Source: Pachypanchax playfairii
Lineage: Eukaryota; Chordata; Actinopteri; Cyprinodontiformes; Aplocheilidae
Reading direction: 5' to 3'
Length of the DNA: 64,000 nucleotides
NCBI GenBank assembly: GCA_006937955.1
Contig: SSNP01000257.1
Coordinates: 421,625-485,624 of the forward strand
Positions 36,881 to 49,244 of the stretch are shown in pieces (the stretch's first letter is position 1; every line of letters starts with the position of its first letter). Made by a program: the position numbers and the translations under genes. Below the pieces are notes generated by a model. That model made no database searches, was not told the origin of the DNA, and saw only the letters and a list, made by a program, of their open reading frames with translations.

Positions 36881-39800
36881 ATGTTCCCTCATGTGCACTT
36901 TTCAGTCTTTGTGCTGTGCCTGCTTCCTCATGTGATTTTTGCACGGTGGGCATGTGCTCGGGCCTGTCCGGCATCCTGCACCTGCACCCAGGAGAAGAGC
37001 TGCAGTGTGCTGTGTGACCGCTCTGGCCTCGCTGAGCTGCCCAAAGAGTTTCCCTGCGAAGCATCCTCCATCAACCTGGAGAAGAACCGCCTCAAGTTCC
37101 TGTCAGAAAGAGCCTTTGGTACTCTGCCTTCACTCAAGTCTCTCTCCCTGGACCACAACAACATCTCTTTCATCACCCCGGGAGCATTCAAGGTCTGCCT
37201 GTGATGTTTTTTTAAAGTTTTATTTCTTTTGTTTCTCAGAATTCTGAGAGTCTGTGTCTATATTATGTCACTTGTAAAAAGCCCCGGACACATGTCACTG
37301 GTTGTTGCTCTGATCAGCTGATCCAGCCACATGCAGATGTGTTTTACCCAAAGTCACTAACAAAATGTTAAGTGTTTCCTGTTTGGTAGATCAAACAGGA
37401 AGAGAAATCAAAGATTAATAAAAATACTGAAACAAAATCTAATTAATTGCAGTTTGATATTTGACTGCTTCATTCCAGAGCACAGATAATTCTCATGTTG
37501 CTTAAATTGTAGTTTATAGCTGAACAAGACTGAACCACATTCATATCTACAGCCAAAAACAAAATTACTCAGAATTTTACTACATTTTAGATTGGATGCA
37601 ACTTTTAAAAAATGGGTTGTGACTTAATAAACAAGAACAGAATTCAACATTTATATTGATCACCACTGAAACGAAGCACTATAGTGCTATAGTTCTTCAA
37701 CTCGGCGTAATAAAAGTGAACAAAAATTATCCAAATAGTATTTCTAAAAAATTTCTTTACTGAAATAAATAAATCAGATTTAGTCCAGTCTTTTTCGAGA
37801 TTATTAAAAGAAAACAGGAACTTCTCTGATACGTTCTTGTTTACATTTTTTACTGTTACGCCACTTTTACAAATGAATGCTTTTTTAGAAACTTCTATTG
37901 GAAAAAATACGGAATAACTGAGAGACACATCAAATCAAATATATATAAATCAAATTAAGAAACTCTTAATTACCACCTGACTGTCAGAGAAACACATTCA
38001 TCATAAACAAAATGAAATATAAAGTCCAAAATCACACACGTTCTTTATGGTTTATAATGTTAGTAAATGTCTGGTAGAACTTCAGGAGGAATTTGACTAG
38101 GACCACATGCTGAAGTGTCCTGGGTCGCATTTGAAAAAATCTTATCTGTGTCATTCAGACTAACATAGAAAATCAGATACAGGTCACATGGGGCAAAAAA
38201 ATTGGATTTGGGTCACTTCAGCCTGCAATCTGAACGTAGCCTAAGTTAGCAGGATTTTAATTGAGAAACAGATTCTATAGATTTATGTAGTCAGACTACA
38301 ACACTCATATTGTTTCACTGAGTTTACCTGCAGTAAAATTTGGTCTAGTCTAAACTCAAAACAAGTTTAACTTGCAGTAAAAGTAAATTACTGATGCAGT
38401 CTATGTGTATTCTAGAGTCTCACTTAGCTGCAGCTGAGAGACACAAACATGCAAGAAAATAAAGTCTCCCATTCATATCACACTAATTAGGTAGATGCAA
38501 AACTTTTATTTTGATTCAAACTGAAATTTATCTCATGATTTATTTATTTATCAGACTCGACTTTCAGGACGTTTTCAGTGAGATCGATGTTTTATACACG
38601 TTGGACATAAAACGTAATTGCCAACAAATTTTGATAGAAGTACATCCTACATTATCCAGTCTGAAATCCAGGTCAAAGGTTAAGACATTTTTAAATTTCA
38701 TGGACTATATGTATCAGAACAGTCTGTCCCTTGGCCTTGAGGACTGTTAGTGTCCAGTGATGTCATAACGAGACATTTAATGTGATTTACTAAGAAAATA
38801 CCTTAAAGTAGATGTGGGAGAGTTACAGAACCAATAACAATAGCAAAAGTTACTGATTGGTCCCTGAATATCTTTAAACAAATGGTGCTCCATTCCAAAT
38901 TAACTAAACAAGCAGGGAGATATTTAAAAAATGTGCAAACAAAAGACAAAGATATTGAACTCCTCCACTTGAGGCAAAGACTCACACCCAGCTCAAAGGG
39001 AGCGTTACATTTTAAAATTCAGACACAGTTTTTTTGCAGTAATTGTACTTCAGATGCGCTTCTTGTTACCCTCTTTCCTAGACATCACTTCTGTCTTTTT
39101 ATAGATTTTTACTAAATGAGTTTCAAATGTCTCATCCAGCACACGTTTTCCCTCTGTATTTTTAAAACCCTATAGAAATATGGTTCCCAGTGTTATCAGC
39201 TTCCAACCATTAATAATAACAACAACAACTTGATTTTATCTATCTTGTGAAAGTTTTTAAAACATGGCTATTTAATCAATTATAAAAGGGCATGAGACAA
39301 ATATTGGAGTTAACCATTACTCTGGTTTTATCTAATTTTGCCCACTCTTTCAACCTTTTGCAACAATTACAGAGAAAAGAAAAGAAAAGAAAATCAGCAT
39401 TCGTCTTTCATTTATTTTAATGAATGGAAATCATCTCAGAAACTCCAACATGGTGTTAATGACCCACCAACATTATGTAGAAATACACTTAGCCACATAA
39501 ATTGCAGGTTTTGTTTCTCTTTTTGTGCAAACGGATAATTTAAGCCTAGTTAATAAACCCTGTTTTTAACAACAGTTGGTGTTTGTAAACACTCTAAAAT
39601 ACTGATGGGCGGCAGGATCTATAGAGTCAACTGGCTTACTAATTCATTGTTACATCAATGTTAAAGCTCAGTATTAATATTATTATTATATCTTTAATTG
39701 GTCTGAATAATCATTATACTATCTCCAAGTTTTTAAACATGTTGGTAAAAAGTGTTATTAGTCATTTTTCCACCTCCAGTCCCTGATGAGGGGTGGGGGT

Positions 39801-42800
39801 AAGGGGGTGGGGGTTTACTCCGACTTACAAAGAGTTGGTACAACCAGCTCGTTTAGTGCCAAAGCTGATAATCTGGCTGGTAAAACAAACAAAACAAAAC
39901 TGCTACTTTATAAGTGCTGACTCCAAACTAGCACAGAGGGGGTTCTGGTGAAAAAGTAAATAACAAAATGTTAAAGGTCCACCTCTGGAAAAGGCTCGTC
40001 TGCTTTAATTAGTTAGCTGTCGGATTTACAATGACAGATTACAAAGCTGTTCACTTGTTGGTTTGAAACCTCCCAAGAGCTGTAGCAGACATGACGTCAT
40101 GTTTTTAGTAAAGGAAGGAAAGCCTGCATGAATAATGATAATGAGAATTTGGATACATGATTCCTGATCTAGAAATTAAATCACACAAAAAAGGGGTATA
40201 AAATAAGCCTAAGAAACATCAGATGTAATGATCTGTTAAGAGAAATTACCCATTTGGCTCTGCTTTCTGTTCCACAGGGCCTCTCAAACTTGGTGGAACT
40301 GAAAATGGCTCACAATGAGTACATTAGTTACCTTCATACCCGAACATTTACAGGGCTGAAAAAGCTGGTGCGTCTGGACCTGTCAGACTGTAACCTCTTC
40401 AGCATCCCTGACCGCATCTTCCTGGAGCAAATTGCACTGAAAGAGCTCTTGTGCTTCCAAAACAACTTCAGAAGGATCCCAGGAGCCATCAGAGGCATGG
40501 AGAACCTGACTCACATTTACCTGGAGAGAAACAAGATTGAGGCGGTGGCCTACAACTCTCTGCTGGAACTGGGAAGTCTCAAGTAAGACACAAGCTTTAG
40601 GCTGCACATTCCCTAACAAATCTACCAAGGGTTAAAAAGCTGGTAATAATTGTAGCTTAAACAGTTGTAGGAGTGTCTTTTTATTATTTATCATCAACCT
40701 TAACTTGAAGTGCTGCATTAAAATTTAGAAAATTAAACAGTCTTGTCATGGTGAAGAGGGAGCAGAGCCAGGAAGATAAGCTGTTGATTTACCAGTCAAC
40801 CTACGTTCCTGCCCTCATCAGTGGTCACAAGCTTTGGGTAGTGACCGAAAGAACAAGATCGCGGATACAAGTGGCTGACATGAGTTTCTTCTGCAGGGTG
40901 TCTGCATCTCACCTAAAGATAGGGTTAGAAGCTCTGTCATCCTGGGCTCGGAGTATAGCCACTGCTCCTCTGACCATGATGCCTCCCAGACGTTTCCCTG
41001 GTGAGGTGTTCTGGACCCAAGGGAAGACCCAGGACACGCTGGATGGACTATGTCTCTTGGCTGTCTTGGGAATGCCTCAGAGGAGCTGGCTGATGTGGCT
41101 GGGGAGAAGGAAGTCTGGACTTCCCTGCTTAGGCTGCTGCCCCTGCGAAACGGCCCTGGATAAGCGGAGGATGGATGGATGGATGGATGGATGGATGGAT
41201 GGATGGATGGATGGATGGATGGATGGATGGATGGATGGATGGATGGATGGATGGTTTCATTTCTGGTGGTTATTTTGCAACAACCGAATTTCCCTATATT
41301 GAATACATTGGCTATTACAGTTACCCAATGGATAATTCCCCATGTTTACATCACCAAATTAAGTGCATAAGTTTGTAGCATACAGGCAACTTGGTTGGTA
41401 TATTTATATATTTATGACGTAATTTAAAGAATGACTTCTTTTTGTAGCCACACATTTGACATTTTCACATCAAAAGATACTGTGAGATGAGCCTGATTCC
41501 AGTAAAATAACTGGCTCTCACCCTCAAAAGTATACTAGAATACACTAATGACTAATATCTCTTTGCTGTGGTGTGGGCCCTGCTAGTGAATTAGGTTACT
41601 GTGGAAACTTAAGTTCAGCAGCAGCAACTTCCACTATACCTCTAATCACCTGGTAACCTTTCTTTTTCAGCTCCCTCTTTAAACACATTGTGCTCTTGAC
41701 CCCCATCATCCTGACATCATTCACCCTAACCTACAATACAGACCAAAAGTTTGGACACACCTTCTCATTCAAAAGAATGAGAAGGTGTGTCCAAACTTAA
41801 CCCTAACCCTAACCCTAACCCTGTAATGTATTTTACAAAATTTTTCTTTCAACCCATCTCTTTTCAGGTCACCCATCTTCTGTAAAGCAATGCAGTCCAA
41901 TCCAGTATTCTATACCTTCTTGTTGCTTTCATCCACTTATCCAAATACTTCTTATACTTCTTTCATCCATTAAGACCCAAAACTCTATTAATGTTTATTT
42001 TCCTGTTTCCTGCTGTGATCCTACATGAGAATTGATAAAAACACGTGAAAACATCTCTGTTCATCTCAGGTATTTGAATCTCCAGGAGAACCGTATCAAC
42101 GTGATCCATGACAACGCCTTTCAGGACCTTGTGCGGCTGGAGAACTTCTACCTCAACGACAACCTGCTGTCTGATCTACCCAAGGTTGCCTTCAGAGGGC
42201 TCAGCCACCTCAAGATGCTCAACCTTGGGGGAAATCAGTTGACCAATGTGTCCAAGACCTGGTTCAGTGACCTGGTGGAGCTAGAGGTCCTGTACTTGGA
42301 CAGGAATCAGCTGCTGAACATTGAAGAAGGCACCTTTGAGAACCTGACCAGCCTGATAACGCTTCACCTGAACAGCAATAACCTGACTACCCTTCCCTTC
42401 AGTGTTTTCCAGCCCATTTATTTCCTGGGCCATTTGTACCTTTTCAAAAACCCCTGGGAGTGCAGCTGCTCCCTCGAGTGGCTGAAGCAGTGGATGGAAA
42501 ATTACAAACTGGTGCGAGACATTCCCTGTGCCTCACCTTCCTCTGTTGCAGGACTGGACCTCAGTCAAGTGGTTTTCACCAACATTAATGGCACATGTGT
42601 GGACCCTTCAGAGCTCAACCTGACCACGGTTTCCGTTGAGATCACCCCCACCACTGAGAACCGTTTTAACAGCCTGATCTCCAAGCTGCTCCAGCAGGAG
42701 CTCAGAGAGGAGATGGGGAATGGGACCGAGAGCCTCCGTAACAGGACCATGCTGGAGTTGGAGGAGGAGCAGCTGTCTGGGAGGGCTGAAGGGCAACAGA

Positions 42801-42898
42801 CCCTGACAAGCCAATCACTGCTCTACTTCACTCTAATGTGGCTCAGCTTTGGTTTATTTAGCCTGTTACAAAATAAATTGTATTTTATCTTCACGTGA
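36881..42898 (+). CDS. nyx: nyx (nyctalopin), complete, three coding exons
   Basis: Leucine-rich repeat protein of the ON-bipolar cell postsynapse that organises TRPM1 and mGluR6; mutated in congenital stationary night blindness in mammals. Exons 36881-37192, 40278-40582 and 42070-42898 join in phase to 481 residues, about the mammalian length. Order of parts: hydrophobic signal peptide; Cys-rich LRR N-cap (CARACPASCTC ... CEAS); tandem LRRs with the LxxLxLxxNxL pattern (e.g. LSLDHNNISFITPGAF, LNLGGNQLTNV, LYLDRNQLLNIEEGTF); Cys-rich C-cap NPWECSCSLEWLKQW ... CASPSSVAGLDLSQ; Asn-linked glycosylation-type sites; and a hydrophobic C-terminus (LLYFTLMWLSFGLF). Nyctalopin is favoured over other LRR proteins by the C-cap and by nearness to ddx3x. 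The start is uncertain: an acceptor TTTTCAG at 36899-36905 would allow an upstream first exon instead of the ATG at 36881. Confidence 0.93.
37193..40277. other. nyx: nyx intron 1
   Basis: 3.1 kb, AT-rich. Around 38085-38235 a segment (GGATTTGGGTCACTTCAGCC, AATCTGAACGTAGCC) resembles one end of a common fish MITE, without a detectable partner or target duplication. Nothing else recognised. Confidence 0.4.
40745..41254 (+). mobile_element. LINE 3' end (CR1/Rex1-like) with (GATG)n tail, in nyx intron 2
   Basis: The plus strand encodes a broken version of the C-terminal part of a fish CR1-clade reverse transcriptase: LLIYQSTYVPALISGHKLWV, TERTRSRIQVADM, RRFPGEVFW, then after frameshifts GLPCLGCCP. 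The coding part ends in GATAAGCGGAGGATGG and passes into a (ATGG)n microsatellite at about 41170-41254, the usual 3' tail of such elements. 5'-truncated, not functional. The exact clade (Rex1 or L2) is uncertain. Confidence 0.75.
41741..41822. repeat. Tc1 end palindrome joined to telomere-like repeats
   Basis: GACCAAAAGTTTGGACACAC at 41741-41760 is a known fish Tc1 terminus. It runs into its own inverse: arms 41748-41770 and 41775-41798 pair, separated by four bases. The second arm breaks off into four TAACCC units (41797-41821). Confidence 0.75.
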
Positions 42899-42941
42899 GA
42901 ACTGTAAAACAAAAAGAGTAGATGTTCCAACTTGCTTATGA

Positions 42942-43762
42942 AATAAAAGGGGGGTTATTTTAAAGAAAGTCTGAAGTACCTCACTTCATCAGATGTATAG
43001 TGTGAGTTTGTGCTGCCAAATGTAGATCTGTTTTTCACTATACAGTTAGGAAACAGAGGTAGGTGAATGGAATTGTTTATTTACATGTGCATTTTAATGA
43101 ACGTTTCAAATCTTAATGGTTGTAGAATTTATTTTTGCATTGACAGATGGATGTAAACACACCTGTGAACAGTTGTTTTGTTTTTTCAAAATACTCAATT
43201 GAAAATCTTATATAATAAGGATGTCATTACGCGGTGTATGATGAGCTTTTTTTTTTATATAGAAATGTATTAATTCATATCTGTGTCTCTGGTTAAAGAA
43301 TATAGGAGCTCCTGTAGTTATCTCCTAAACAGATGTCCTCTCTGATCATTCCTCTTCCTTCTGCTCTAAATGTTTGGCCCAGCAGCTTTTCCCGAAATGC
43401 ATTAATCTTCTTACTGCATGCAGCTCAATGCCGTTGCTGCTTGTGTATGCAACAAAATGATGGAGGTACTTTATCATTGCTTCTCCCTCTTTTGAGCGAT
43501 CTGATTAAAAGTTTGATTGTCATTGTCGGGATAAAATGATGCAGAAATAACATGATTATAAAAATATATTTAGAGATTTTCTCTGAAAAGTATTTATGTA
43601 TTTTTATACAGTGTATTGCACTTTGTAGTTTACAAAGCATAAATATAACTGCTTCCCCCTTTAATCTTGTGACTCAGTAGTTTGGTTGTTCAGCCATATT
43701 TTTTAGTTCACTGCTCTTTTTAGAAGCAATTTTCTGTCAAACAAAATATTTTTTTAAATAAA
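42942..43762 (+). terminator. nyx: nyx 3' UTR poly(A) signals
   Basis: AATAAA occurs at 42942-42947, 44 bases after the stop codon, and at 43757-43762. Which is used cannot be told; T- or GT-rich sequence follows both. Confidence 0.5.
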
Positions 43763-44992
43763 AAGATTGTTGTTGAACTCGTAGTGTGCATGTGGACTGA
43801 CTCCTTTCAGCTTCAGTCAGGGAGTGACCCGTTTTAGAGGTGAACTCCCGTTAATCTGCGTGCAGGCCTGTTGGCCTGTTAATGTGGGATTAGGATGGGA
43901 CTTAGACAACTGGGGAGGCTGGAAGCGCCACCTCATCCCTCTCATTTGTGCATCTGGTTTTACCCAGCGCTGCTGTCGAGATGTAACAGAGACCATTTAT
44001 GTAGGTCACAGAGCAGATCATAGAGGTGGGATTTAGAGTACAGTTAGGGGCTTTAAAAGTTGTAGAGGACACTACATGTATCGTGTCCTTTAAAGTTTTC
44101 TGTTTTTGAAACAGGATTGATTTGATATTGATTCTAACATTTTACTTGTTTACGTGAATAGTTTTGCTCCTATATATTTGGTCCTATTTTCTCCTATTCC
44201 ATCACAAATTTATTGACATGCTGAAATCCATATGTCCACATACCTTTCATAGACTTTTTATGTCATGGATTACAGTTTATGACTAATGGAGACTGGGTCA
44301 TCTTTGTTTTGATGAAACTGTATTCCTATGAAACTCAGGAATATCAAATCTTCATTTGTGTTCAAACCACACTATTAACTTTCCTCTCTATAAAAGCCTT
44401 TAATACGATTATATTTGTTGTAAAAAAATAAACTCAACATTCTGATGAGAAATGGGCTACCTGAACAGTACATTTATAGAAAAAGCAGAGAACTTAGTTG
44501 TGTTGGAATGATACAATGCGTGCAAACGATGGAAACTTGGATATTCAGCATTCACACTGATTAAGAAGCAACTTAGGGGGAATACATAGTCATCCCCATG
44601 CCAAGCCCCACTGAGAAGCACAGATGATCTGAACTTCTGATTCCATTCCTGATCATAAAAGACACTCAGAATAAATTGAAACAAGACACTGCAGACAGAA
44701 ACACAAACAGGCAGGAATCACTGCTGCCAGACTATTAAAAAGTAACACTTCAATTATGTGAAAACCCCAGTTGTTGTTTTATCAAGGACACGAGCTTCAG
44801 TTTTCATCACAGGTCATACGACGTGGTTTTGTACTCATGAAAACTGGCTTCATTATTAGTCATGTGACAACTTCCAGGTTACACCAATAGCTCTGCCACT
44901 AGCCACTAGACTAAACTTGGACTTTAATGTTAGGTGGCTAAATGATGTCTGGGTTCCTTCACTGACCACCAAGTAGTGTTTGGGTTATCATT
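43763..44992. other. Intergenic region after nyx
   Basis: No gene, RNA gene or clearly bounded repeat recognised. Open frames are short and lack domains. Confidence 0.45.
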
Positions 44993-45462
44993 GGCTGTGT
45001 CCAAATTCAGGGTCTGTATACTTTTAAGGTCGTATTTAAAGGATCTTACATCACACCGCCGGGACGAGAACTGATCAAATTCCAAGGATTCTTCAAATAC
45101 TTCCTCGAAATGTATACCTATTTTTCCCCAAATTTCAAGGATGGGTCTAATGGATCCTTTCACATTCTACCTATCCCACAATTATTTTCAGTGAGAGGTA
45201 GCGCAGAGGGAGAGGAGTTTGGACTCAGATGTAAGTTTAAAAAAAACTAGCGGTAAAAAAAGTAAATCCTTACATTGGTGGTCTAATTAGGGCTTTGGTT
45301 TTAGCGTAAAGTATGTTTTTATTGCATGTTTACATCTCTAAAAACATTCCCGTTCGTACCTCCTGTGTAAGTAATTACACACAGGTAATTTCTTGTTGGT
45401 GATTTAAGCAATTTCAAATATGTTTTAGGGATGAAAAAGCAGAAAAAACATCTTTATCAAGC

Positions 45463-45777
45463 TTAGGAGCCAGGACCGATTCTGGGCATAGGCAGACTAG
45501 GCAATTGCCTAGGGTTCCCTCTGCTGGAGGGGGCGCCAAATTCTTTTTTTTTTTTGGACAAACTGTTGGACACACCATTCATCTCATGTAAAGAGCAAAA
45601 TAAGTAATAATTAAATATTTATCTATCATCTCTACTGTTCATTTTAGTATGAATAAACATTTTTTGCAATGTAATCCAGTTATTGAGTTACGTTGTTTCT
45701 GTTCTATGCAGTAGGGGGCGCCAAAATCCTTTTTCGCCTAGGGCACCACGCAGCTCAGGGCCGGCCCTGTTGGGAGC
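45463..45777. mobile_element. hAT-type MITE, second family, copy 2
   Basis: Element 45471-45769 (299 bp) is closely related to 35059-35378 along its whole length. Ends are CAGGACCGATTCTGGG and GGGCCGGCCCTG; the 8-bp flanks are TTAGGAGC (45463-45470) and TTGGGAGC (45770-45777), one mismatch. Confidence 0.88.
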
Positions 45778-46127
45778 AACATGTGGGATGGAGGTACAAG
45801 AAAAAAACTTTTTATAAATCCTATTCTCAGGCAGTCAGCAGTGAGGAAGAGGAGGACACGGATCAAGAGCTCTCATCAGGTTTTTGGTTTTGTTATAAAC
45901 TTCTTCAGAATAAACTGAGTGAAAAAAATACTTCTCATAATTCATGTTTAGTTTTTACTCCCCTTATTTTTATAGTAAATTGATCGTTTATGAACAAGAA
46001 AATGAAATTTATATTGGCTCATTAGTTTTTTAATGATGTGTAGAAAATATTTACGATATAAAACTCATTAATATACAGAAATAAAACTACTTACAGAATA
46101 CAGGACAACATTTTAACAAGTAATTGC

Positions 46128-46641
46128 TGTTGTGATCCTGGGGTTTTAGTTCCATTTAGTATGTCTTCTCCTACTCATTTATTCTATCTGTGGTTTTGTT
46201 TTCCTCTGGGCTTAGTTATAGGTTTGTTTTGGGCCATTTGCTCCTCCTGCTCCTTTGTTTCTCCTGTTCAGCCCTTCCTGTTTTGCTTTTATTTTGATAT
46301 CCTTTGTGCTCTCTGTTTCCCTTGTGTCTCTCACCAGCTTGTTCTCTCTCTGTCTCCTCAGCTGTGTCCTGTTATGTCTCGTTAGCCCTTTGTGTTCAGT
46401 TTGTATAAAGGCTGCACTTTTAGTTTCCTCCTTTGTCTGGTGCTCGTCAAAGATTCCCTGCTTGTCTCACTTTTGGATTTTTACCTCCTCTTTGCTCCCG
46501 TCTCCCACAGTAAGTTTGTTTTCTCATTGTTTGCTGCTCCGTCAGCCTGTTTATTTTATTAATATTAATAAAGTGTTTAATTTAGTTCCTGGCTCCTGTC
46601 TCCTGCATTTGGGTCCAACACTTATAACACAGAACGTGACA
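46128..46641 (+). mobile_element. Solo LTR
   Basis: 514 bp starting TGTTGTGATCCTGGGG and ending AGAACGTGACA, i.e. TG...CA termini. It has a T/C-rich promoter-like body, an AATAAA-type signal (ATTAATAAAGTG, near 46566) and a downstream TCCTGCATTTGGGTCC phrase common in fish LTRs. Flanks ATTGC (46123-46127) and GTTGC (46642-46646) suggest a 5-bp duplication with one change. No internal retroviral sequence is attached. Confidence 0.65.
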
Positions 46642-47199
46642 GTTGCAGAATAAACGTGAGAAGGACACCACTCCATTTTCACTGCTTTTGTTTAGCTTCA
46701 TCACGGTTGCTAGGTGATAGGACATGAGCAAGGAAGGGTAGAAGCGTCCAAATTCACAAGACACCAACTTCTGGTTTCTGCACTCTTAAAGGAACTGTCC
46801 TCTTTAGATCGGTTAGGAGGGACTCTCAGTAGTATGCAGACCCTGAATTTGGACACCGCCATAGATCAAGAGGTCTCAGCGATCAGCAACATCAGACCAT
46901 GTTTCATTGGCCACAGTTCTGTGTCTAGCCTATTATTATTGGCTCCACCATCAGGTGATAGGGGGAATCAGTCATCAACTTCAACCACTGAACAGTGCCC
47001 AGGCTTCACCTTTGACTATCGATCAGTGTCTGGGCTCCACTGTTTTACATTGGGCAGCCTCCAAACTCCTTCATCAGACATTGGACATTATCTACAAGGA
47101 TAGCAAGGAAAAATAAGATTCTCATCTTCTTCCAAGGAAAGATACAAATCACAAACCCTCCATTATTACATGCATTGTTCACAACAACAAAAGGAAGAA

Positions 47200-47890
47200 A
47201 CTGCTTAAACTTGGGAGCCAGAGCAATTGGTTATCGGGCTCCTCTCTTGTAGAACCAGCTTCCACATTAAATCTGAGGCATACACCTTCTCCACTTTTAA
47301 GAATAAGCTCATAACTTACCTTTTTGTTCAATCATAAAGTTAAGGTTAGCTTAGGTTATCCTGAGCTTTACCTTTAGTTTTGCTGCTTTAGGCTTAAACT
47401 GCTGGAGGACATTAACCTTGCTCTGCAAGATGGATTCTCGCGAGATTTGGAGTTTTCCAAACCAACAAAAAACCATTTTGAACTGCTCCAGCTAAATCCG
47501 TCTAACTTGGTTAAAATTTTTTTTGGACCAATCATGTGCTTGCATTGTGCTTTGGGGCGGGTATTTAGGTATGAATGGCAGCAAGCGTCCAGGCAAAGCA
47601 AAACAAACATGGCTGCGCTGGTGGATTTACAGATGTAAAGATGTGTTTTGCTTTTCCTAGAGGTAACGATGAGTGTGTTTTACTCCAGACAGAGCTTGAT
47701 TTACTGTGATTGGCTAAAGACAAATCAACAAAGGCAGACACTTGCTGGTGCGTCCTCCAATCAGCTTAAAATATTATACCAGACGGCCCTCCCTTTTGTT
47801 GGAAGTTTCAAATGGAGCTGTTCCAGATGTGTGTGTTCCCAACTTGACAAGAGTTGGGGCTACACATAGATCTGGTAGAGCCAGGTTAGG
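47200..47890. repeat. Unclassified repeats
   Basis: At 47215-47400 the text (TCGGGCTCCTCTCTTGTAGA, ACCAGCTTCCACATTAAATC) is a familiar fish dispersed repeat of LINE type. At 47820-47885 the phrase GGGGCTACACATAGATCTGG with AGAGCCAGGTTAGG recurs at 49265-49310 (GGGGCTACACATAGATCTGG, ATAGCCAGGTTA), so both belong to one family. A CTCGCGAG palindrome is at 47437-47444. Confidence 0.4.
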
Positions 47891-48618
47891 AGGACATTCT
47901 AACCACATTTCTTCACTCTGCTGTCTTTAATCTCCATTTATTTATCAGAATTTGTTTATTGCCAAGAATTATCTACATAATGCAAGGAATTTGTCTTGGG
48001 TGAAGCTACTCAGAGAACAAATCAAAGAAGAACAAACATAAGAACCAACAATATTTACATGACCAAAGAATTTGTGCAATATTTGCAAATGTCTGTGCAT
48101 TTTTTAAGAAACTTTAGGATGCAAATGACTGAGTGAAACAGTGAGGTTTGGGAGAGGGAGCTGGCATATGATTGTTTAGATTACTTATATGGAGTTCTAC
48201 TGGGACTAAGACCAGTAACAGAGAGGAAGAAACTGTTCCAGTGACAGGAGATCCTGGTCTTGATGGACCAGAGCCTTCTTCCAGAGGGGAAAGTCTGAAA
48301 GATTTTATGTTCGGGTGAGAGGAATCAGACACAATAAAACTACAAGCTTTAAAAATCCCAGATTTGATCCATTTAAAATCAGCACAGATAATATATAGAG
48401 CAAGAAACAACTTGGTTCCAAATTGAATAAAAAACATGATTTACAGAGTCAGAAAATAGATATAATCTAAGAGGAAATATGAATTTAAAAATGCATTGTG
48501 TAAGAATGACTTTAAAAAATATAAGTATTTAAAATTAGGTTGTGGAACAGTCTTTCTGATGAAGTAAGTAAAGAAAGTAAAACCATGCATCAGTTTAAAA
48601 GAACACTTGGAGAGTGGC

Positions 48619-49236
48619 TTAAAGGTGGGATATAGAATATTTTCATAAAAAGCCATATTTTTAACAAAATAATACTTCCATGGGGTGTTTAGATGGTTGT
48701 AGAATAAAAATACAGCATTTCCTTTAAAAATTATATTCGAAGTAAGATATTATAAAATATTAATTTTGATGGGCACGATGTTGGCATTTTGTTTACATCT
48801 ACCAGCCAATAGCTGGCAGAGCTGCAGGCACCATTTTGGATTGTCTAATACTGTAACTAGTCCGGCACAGCAAGGCAGGTACTGTGGAGTCAGCAGGTCA
48901 AGCAGGTGGAAGCACCGGGGCTATTTGCTTGCCATAGAGGGTTTCCCAACATGTGAGAAGCAAGTTCTATTGGAAACGTTTTTTTTAGCAGCTAGCTAAC
49001 ACGTAGCTGCAGCATGTCGCTGAAGTGGAGCAACTCAGGGCTCCACGTTCAGTTGGAGGACACACCATGGAGGATTTAAAAACATTTTTTTGCTGCTTGT
49101 ATAAGTGAGGCGTGCAGGATTGTGTGTGTGAGGAGGACAGATGATCTTAGGGGACTGTAGGAAGCTTTGGTTTGCTCGAGAAGAGCCGCGGGACAACTAT
49201 GAGCTCTTTGCCATGGACTGAATCGATGATTGAGCT
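48619..49236 (-). mobile_element. TTAA transposon family B, truncated inverted copy
   Basis: Starting after TTAA (48619-48622) the plus strand reads AGGTGGGATATAGAAT and then follows the reverse complement of 11819-11190 of the full copy: shared phrases include TACATCTACCAGCCAATAGC, AGCAGGTGGAAGCACCGGGG and TAGCTGCAGCATGT. Similarity stops near 49236, where the sequence joins the repeat seen at 47820-47885, so the far end is lost. Confidence 0.75.
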
Positions 49237-49244
49237 ACAAAGTT

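Larger units (their letters stand above)
44993..46860. mobile_element. Inverted-repeat element holding two nested insertions
   Basis: The left end GGCTGTGTCCAAATTCAGGG (44993) and the right end CCCTGAATTTGGACACCGCC (up to 46860) are inverted copies over about 30 bp, with two mismatches. This end is known from abundant fish MITEs. I find no clear target duplication. Between the ends lie a hAT MITE (45471-45769) and a solo LTR (46128-46641), which account for much of the length. Confidence 0.6.

Noticed and set aside
41175..41378. Met-Asp-Gly-Trp repeat protein
   Set aside because: Reading of the (ATGG)n tail of a LINE, not a protein gene.
46255..46653. 132-residue hydrophobic open frame
   Set aside because: Lies within the solo LTR; a T/C-rich sequence gives Leu/Ser/Phe codons by composition.
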